This document shows positions 59,336 to 64,000 of a stretch of DNA of 64,000 nt, piece by piece. Position numbers and translations under genes: made by a program. The notes under the pieces were generated by a model. It saw nothing but the letters and a program-made list of their open reading frames with translations. It searched no databases and had not been told where the DNA came from. Where the stretch lies: NCBI GenBank assembly GCA_020152595.1, contig JAIGNY010003262.1, forward strand, positions 41,001-105,000. Direction: 5' to 3'. Source of the DNA: Chiridota heheva (Eukaryota > Echinodermata > Holothuroidea > Apodida > Chiridotidae). Position 1 is the first letter of the stretch. The number at the start of each line of letters is the position of its first letter.

Positions 59336-60377
59336 TAAACCAAAGTTGCTACAAAGTCGCTATTACTTCAGAACAAAAGGGGCGAAGCTTAAAAATTAGA
59401 GGCAATATTTGACTTTTAAGGCGCCCCTTGATATCCCGAAATTTAAAGTCTGGTGACCAGTGGATGATTTTGGGAAAAGTGGTCACCAGAAAGTGGTGAC
59501 TGGTCACCAAATGTGGTGACTGGTCACCACGATAAACAAGGCCCTGCTTTTAAATGTTTAAACGCAGCATTGCGATATTTGATTAATTCATCAACTTGTA
59601 CAGTAGTAAGGGATGTCATTTCGTCTAAATAGGTACTAAAAATCCTTGCTAAATCACACCTCCGTATTTATGTTCTAGTAGTAGGCCTAAAGGATCACGA
59701 TAAACATGGAAGCTATGATTTTGTCTTCGATCACACAATTTGGTTATCAAGTGGTCGACGTGGGAGGAATTCTAAACTAACTTCGTACTGCCATGAGTGC
59801 ATTTTAAAGTTCAATGGCTACCGATCAATCACGAATGAAGGATGGCTACCGATCAATCACGAATGAAGGGACTATGGACGGAAATGCAAACACTTCGATA
59901 TTACCCTTGATCCTCGAAAGCCTTTTAAACTGCGGTGACCGTGTCTGATGGAGATATTCGTTTAATTTGTCACGGTGCATGGAACATCTATACTTAAACT
60001 GTTATTAAGTTATTCTAATCTATCGTTCGGACAATTTCTTTCAAGAGTGCTTGGTGATTATTGTATTTTACGAAGAGTGCTTGGTGACTTTATTTTACAA
60101 AGAGTGCCTGGTGACTATTTATTTTACTAAGAGTGCCTGGTGCTATTGTATTTTACGAAGATTCCTCGTCTTTTGTCCCAGACACAGTTCGTATTGAGAA
60201 TATCGGGAAGTAATCGCTATTTAAAGTTTTAACCATTTTCAAAAATAAATGGAGTAAATATATTACATCGTTTGCCTTTTATTTGAATGAAAAACAAAAA
60301 GGTGTAAAAACATGTAATAAAACTGCCAAAATTTGGCAAAACGAAATTACGAACCGTTGGCACTCAACAAATTGGCC
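59336..60377. other. Presumed upstream region of the ferlin-like gene
   Basis: Holds a cluster of GGTNACC palindromes at 59446-59535, a 27-bp duplication (GGCTACCGATCAATCACGAA) at 59815-59868, and four diverged units of AAGAGTGCTTGGTGA...TTTTA at 60041-60165. No clear TATA box could be chosen. Promoter function is inferred only from position before the ATG at 60378. Confidence 0.35.
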
Positions 60378-60471
60378 ATGGCACTCGAAATCACGGTCGC
60401 AAGAGCCAATAACTTGCCGAATCTTGAGGTGATTGGCAAGGTGGATCCCATTGCATCAATCAGTTTTCAAG
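60378..60471 (+). CDS. Candidate first coding exon of a ferlin-like C2-domain gene
   Basis: From ATG at 60378 the peptide is MALEITVARANNLPNLEVI then GKVDPIASISFQ, with a strong donor G|GTGAGT at 60472 (31 codons plus one base, phase 1). Ferlin proteins begin directly with a C2A domain whose first exon reads 'MAL.V.V..A..LPN....GKVDP...ISFQG'; the hydrophobic beta-1 strand, the LPN turn and the D-P before the next strand fit this. Ferlins are membrane-fusion and repair proteins anchored by a C-terminal helix. The rest of the gene must be beyond 64000, as no second exon was seen in the 3.5 kb that follow. The stretch is short, so another C2 protein is possible. Confidence 0.5.
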
Positions 60472-62121
60472 GTGAGTCTTTATCAATTCGAAAAAGAGAC
60501 TAGCGGACAGGCAGATTCAGTTCGTATGAAAATAAATCTAAAGGGCATTGTATTACACCAGAGGCGTAGGCTACAAGGATATAACCATCATTTTGGACTT
60601 ACGGTGGGGATTGGGATGGGGGTGAAGGGTCGTAGAACGAACAAAGTGTTGATAGCGTAAACTTTGCCCAACCTTGTGTCCAATAACGGTCTAAAAACCG
60701 TTCGGAGGCTAAATCGTATTGAAGGGCAAAACAATGCATGCCATTGTCTTAAAATTTGGACCTTTTATCAAATTTTTTGAACTTATAGCAAAATAACTGG
60801 GGGAAACAAACCAAGGACCGCTGAACAAAACTATAAGTGGTAGCTGAAAACATTAAAATTCCTCTAAGGACCAGTTTTGTCTTTGTTTGCTCTTGAAATA
60901 TTAATCAGCAGTTTTTTCCTTTAATTTTGACCACCTTTTTTTGCTCAAGGGGGATACTTAATCCACATTTTGGTATTAACATTATCATTTGTCATTGCAA
61001 AGTGATTGGTAGGTTGTGGGCGCTGCGTTTGCAGCGTTTTCAAAGGGTTTTTAACAGTTTAATCAATTTTGTACAATTAAGTGGGGATCCGGAGTTAATA
61101 AGCGTTTGGGAGTTTTGACGCCAAATAGTGTTCATTAAGCACAGTGCATAGATAGTTGCACACTAATACAAAAATGGGTTAATTAATGAATGTTAAGAAA
61201 AAGAAAAGAAAAAGTTTATTTGATACCATGTATTATTCACCGTATTTCCTATAAAGTACTCCTGCAATACTCTTAATTGTAATAACACTTGTATTTATGG
61301 TGGGTATACATGTCGGAGTCCCGGCGGGCGAAATCAAGATTAATCTGATCAAAGTTATGCTGCAAATGACATATTTTTGTGCATGTATCAACAACAAAAT
61401 TTGAAGTGGGAGCCTCTGGGCGAAGCCACCGCAATCATTCAGACAATTTCAGAATTTATCGAGGTTATTTCTGATCAAATTTAGCCTGGCTGCAAAAGGT
61501 ATATAAAAAAAAATGTTTTAGCAGCGAAATTGCATGCTTCAAAAGGATCTGCGAACAATAAACTGATAAAGGTTCGTAGTTTTCGGAGATAAGGTGACAT
61601 TTTCCCAACCCTCAGTTTCAGTTTGAAATAGTACATAGGGGCGTACCATACCCCCCATCCTCTACTCATAGTAGCGACACTATCTGAATTGGGGAAGGAC
61701 CAACACTTCTCATTTTTTGGTTCACATGTGAAGCATAACGCGAATCTATGTAATGGCTACTTCGTCCGTCCGACTGTCAGTTTTTTCCTGAGATTTTTTT
61801 GAGAAATGTTAAATTTGTTGAGAATTCCTCAAAAAATGTTAAAGTTTCTTCAGAGTTCCTCAGAAAAAGTTAAAGTTTCTTCAGATATCCTTATGGAAGG
61901 TTAAAATATCCTTACAAAATGTTAAAGATTTTTAGAGACACTTAAGACAAGATTGAAGACTAGTTTTCTTAAAAAGTCTACAAAACATTTGATTTTTCCT
62001 TAGAAGATAATTGTAAAATGATATAATTTTCCAATATTTTTTTGAGCGTCAAGCGTCTCTCTTGTAGCACTTGAGATTTAAAATCCTTAAAATTCCTTAG
62101 AATATCTGGGCACCAACAGTG
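60472..62121. other. Presumed first intron of the ferlin-like gene
   Basis: A+T-rich. At 61795-61975 there are about five decayed units of about 30 bp (GTTAAAGTTTCTTCAGA). ORFs at 60927-61118 and 61481-61669 are not recognised and no C2 continuation was found. Confidence 0.35.
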
Positions 62122-62500
62122 CATGATTATTAAACTCCGCCTTTATTATTAAGGCCATTTGTATAAAGTTGCTTCAATATATGAACTGACTAGACTTTTT
62201 ATTTAGTATGCTTAGTCAGGGAGTGTGACAGGATATGACTGCATATGGACATAGGGAGGGATACCATGTGGGACATGGATGGGCCATGTATGACATATAA
62301 TATAACATATACCATGTGGTATACACCAAGGGCTCTATCAGGCATAATTATTTGACTCTGCCTTTTTTTTTCTTATTCAACAAGTCATTTGCATATAAGT
62401 TATTATATAAACTGACACTTTCATATATCGTATGCTCAATCAGGGACTGTGATAGTTAGGATAAGACTTCTTATGGAGCCTATGGGACGTCATATGGGAC
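62122..62500. repeat. Two-copy repeat of about 215 bp
   Basis: 62122-62290 and 62338-62500 share ACTC(C/T)GCCTTT, CATTTG(T/C)ATA(A/T)A, AACTGAC, GTATGCT(T/C)A(G/A)TCAGGGA(G/C)TGTGA and TGGACATAGGG-like segments, so the left flank of the next array was copied once. Confidence 0.6.
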
Positions 62501-63315
62501 ATGGGGTGGGATGCCATGTGGAAGAGGGTGGATGCCATGTGGGACATGGTGAGATGCCACGAGTAACACAGAGTGTGACATAGATTGGGATGTCATGTGT
62601 GACATAGGATAGGATGTCATGTGTGACATAGGGTAGGATGCCATGTGTGACATAGGGTAGGAGGCTATGTGTGGGACATAGGGTAGGAGGCCATGGGGAC
62701 ATGGGATGTGATGCCATGTAGGACATGAAATAGGATGTCATTGGGACATTGGAAGGGACACCATGTGGAACATATGGTGGGACATAAGATGCGATGCCAT
62801 CTGGGAAATCAGGTGCGAATCCACTGATGAGGGACACAGAGAGAGATGCCACGTGGGACATAGGGAGGGATGTCGTGTGGTACATATGGTTGGATTAATG
62901 TGGGACATACATGTAGAATGGGATCCATGTTGGTCATAGGGTGAAATGCCATATGGGATGCCATGTCGGACATATGGGGAAATGACATGTGGGACATATG
63001 GTGGAATGCCATGTGAGACATACTGTATGTTGGAATGCCTTGTGCGAGATATGGTGGAATGCCATGTGGGACAAGGCTTGGGATGGAATGTCTTGTTGTA
63101 AATGAAGTGGGATGTCATTTGGGACATGGGATGTGATCCATGTGGGACATAGGGTGGAATGCCATGTCGGTCATAGGATGGGATGCCCTGTGGGACATAT
63201 AATGGAATGCCACGTGGGACAAGCGATGGGATGGGATGTCGTGTGGGACATTAGGTGGGATGCCATGTGGAAGATATGGTGGGATGCCATGTGGGAAAAG
63301 CGATGGGATGTCATG
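62500..63315. repeat. Decayed GGGAxATGxxATG repeat
   Basis: Old, irregular units of GGGATGCCATGTGGGACATA with indels, grading into the uniform 19-bp array. Frames on both strands (MSHMAF cycle) are by-products. Confidence 0.85.
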
Positions 63316-63772
63316 TGGGACATGGGATGCCATGTGTGGGACATGGGATGCCATGTGGGACATGGGATGCCATGTGGGACATGGGATGCCATGTGGGACA
63401 TGGGATGCCATGTGGGACATGGGATGCCATGTGGGACATGGGATGCCATGTGGGACATGGGATGCCATGTGGGACATGGGATGCCATGTGGGACATGGGA
63501 TGCCATGTGGGACATGGGATGCCATGTGGGACATGGGATGCCATGTGGGACATGGGATGCCATGTGGGACATGGGATGCCATGTGGGACATGGGATGCCA
63601 TGTGGAGCATGGGATGCCATGTGGGACATGGGATGCCATATGGGACATTGGATGCCATGTGGGACATGGGATGCCGTTTGGGACATGGGATGCCATGTAA
63701 GACATGGGATGCCATGAGGAGCATGGGATGCCATATGGGACATGGGATGCCATGTGGGACATGGGATGCTAT
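63316..63772. repeat. 19-bp minisatellite, about 24 copies
   Basis: Unit GGGACATGGGATGCCATGT, nearly perfect from 63330 to 63600. Each unit contains inverted pairs (CCATGT-GGG-ACATGG and CATGG-GATG-CCATG overlap), so single strands can fold. Frames of 154-215 codons on both strands arise because three units make 57 bases; they are not genes. Confidence 0.95.
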
Positions 63773-64000
63773 TTCTATAATTGGCCGGTTCATATGATAT
63801 GGGTGTAAATTTGCATGGGCATGCAAACCATGACGGTATTTACCGTTCTACTTAAACTTTTGTTAACTCACTATACGCTTTAATCATATATTATGTTTTA
63901 GGCGACCATTGTTCTTAGCCTCAAGTTCCCAATTCATTGGTGAGAATTACAGCCCAGCTAAACTGTATTTGTATAATATTTACCCTTATCTATTTGATAA
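63773..64000. other. Window end, no recognised gene
   Basis: A+T-rich sequence with nothing recognisable. Confidence 0.5.

Noticed and set aside
63112..63826. Frames of 154-215 codons on both strands
   Set aside because: 19-bp repeat read over three units; both strands open.

Overview
This is a 64 kb piece of an animal nuclear genome. Short coding exons with GT/AG borders lie in large introns full of minisatellites, (TA)n tracts, SINEs, LINE relics and small DNA transposons. The extracellular domain types, the tRNA-derived SINE with a 'GCGCTATATAA...ATTATTATT' tail and the very long minisatellites suggest a marine invertebrate, perhaps an echinoderm or another deuterostome. Species and even phylum are inference. 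There is no sign of a prokaryotic or viral genome.

The main content is one + strand gene, running from 9603 (its 5' part lies left of the window) to a stop at 51409-51411, with AATAAA signals at 52049 and 52278. I reconstructed 15 exons by eye. The splice phases agree at all 14 junctions and the visible protein is about 765 residues. Domain order is: end of a C-type lectin domain (CTLD-1), a fibrinogen-like domain of the contactin-associated-protein (CNTNAP) type on four exons, a PAN/apple domain, a 9-residue linker microexon, CTLD-2 on three exons, CTLD-3 on two exons, a fibronectin type III domain on two exons, and a C-terminal PAN domain. No membrane segment is seen, so it is probably secreted or matrix-bound, with a role in recognition or adhesion by inference. 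The last PAN exon has a frameshift: the rest of the domain, with its own stop at 51489-51491, is readable in another frame. CTLD-2 lacks both cysteines of the inner disulfide.

Roughly half of the window (sum of the arrays listed) is tandem repeat, in more than twenty unrelated families with units from 2 to about 155 bp. Notable arrays are 53 bp x ~148 (1-7844), 27 bp x ~65, 61 bp x ~57, 66 bp x ~50, 23 bp x ~71, 26 bp x ~115, 42 bp x ~29, 47 bp x ~29 and 19 bp. Several stop within about 15-35 bp of a splice site. One 44-bp array was seeded by the end of exon E and its splice donor, so the intron carries about a dozen copies of a near-donor sequence.

Mobile elements include five or six non-LTR retrotransposon relics, a full tRNA-SINE with a likely target duplication, a second tRNA-like SINE, a hAT-type MITE with 8-bp target duplications, two more inverted-repeat elements, and three copies of a possible Helitron-like element, two of which interrupt tandem arrays.

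Downstream of the lectin gene lies a dead - strand LINE reverse transcriptase (53.3-54.4 kb), then mainly repeats. At 60378-60471 there is a good candidate for the first coding exon of a + strand ferlin-like (C2 domain) gene that continues beyond the window. A weak - strand candidate first exon is at 56881-57022.
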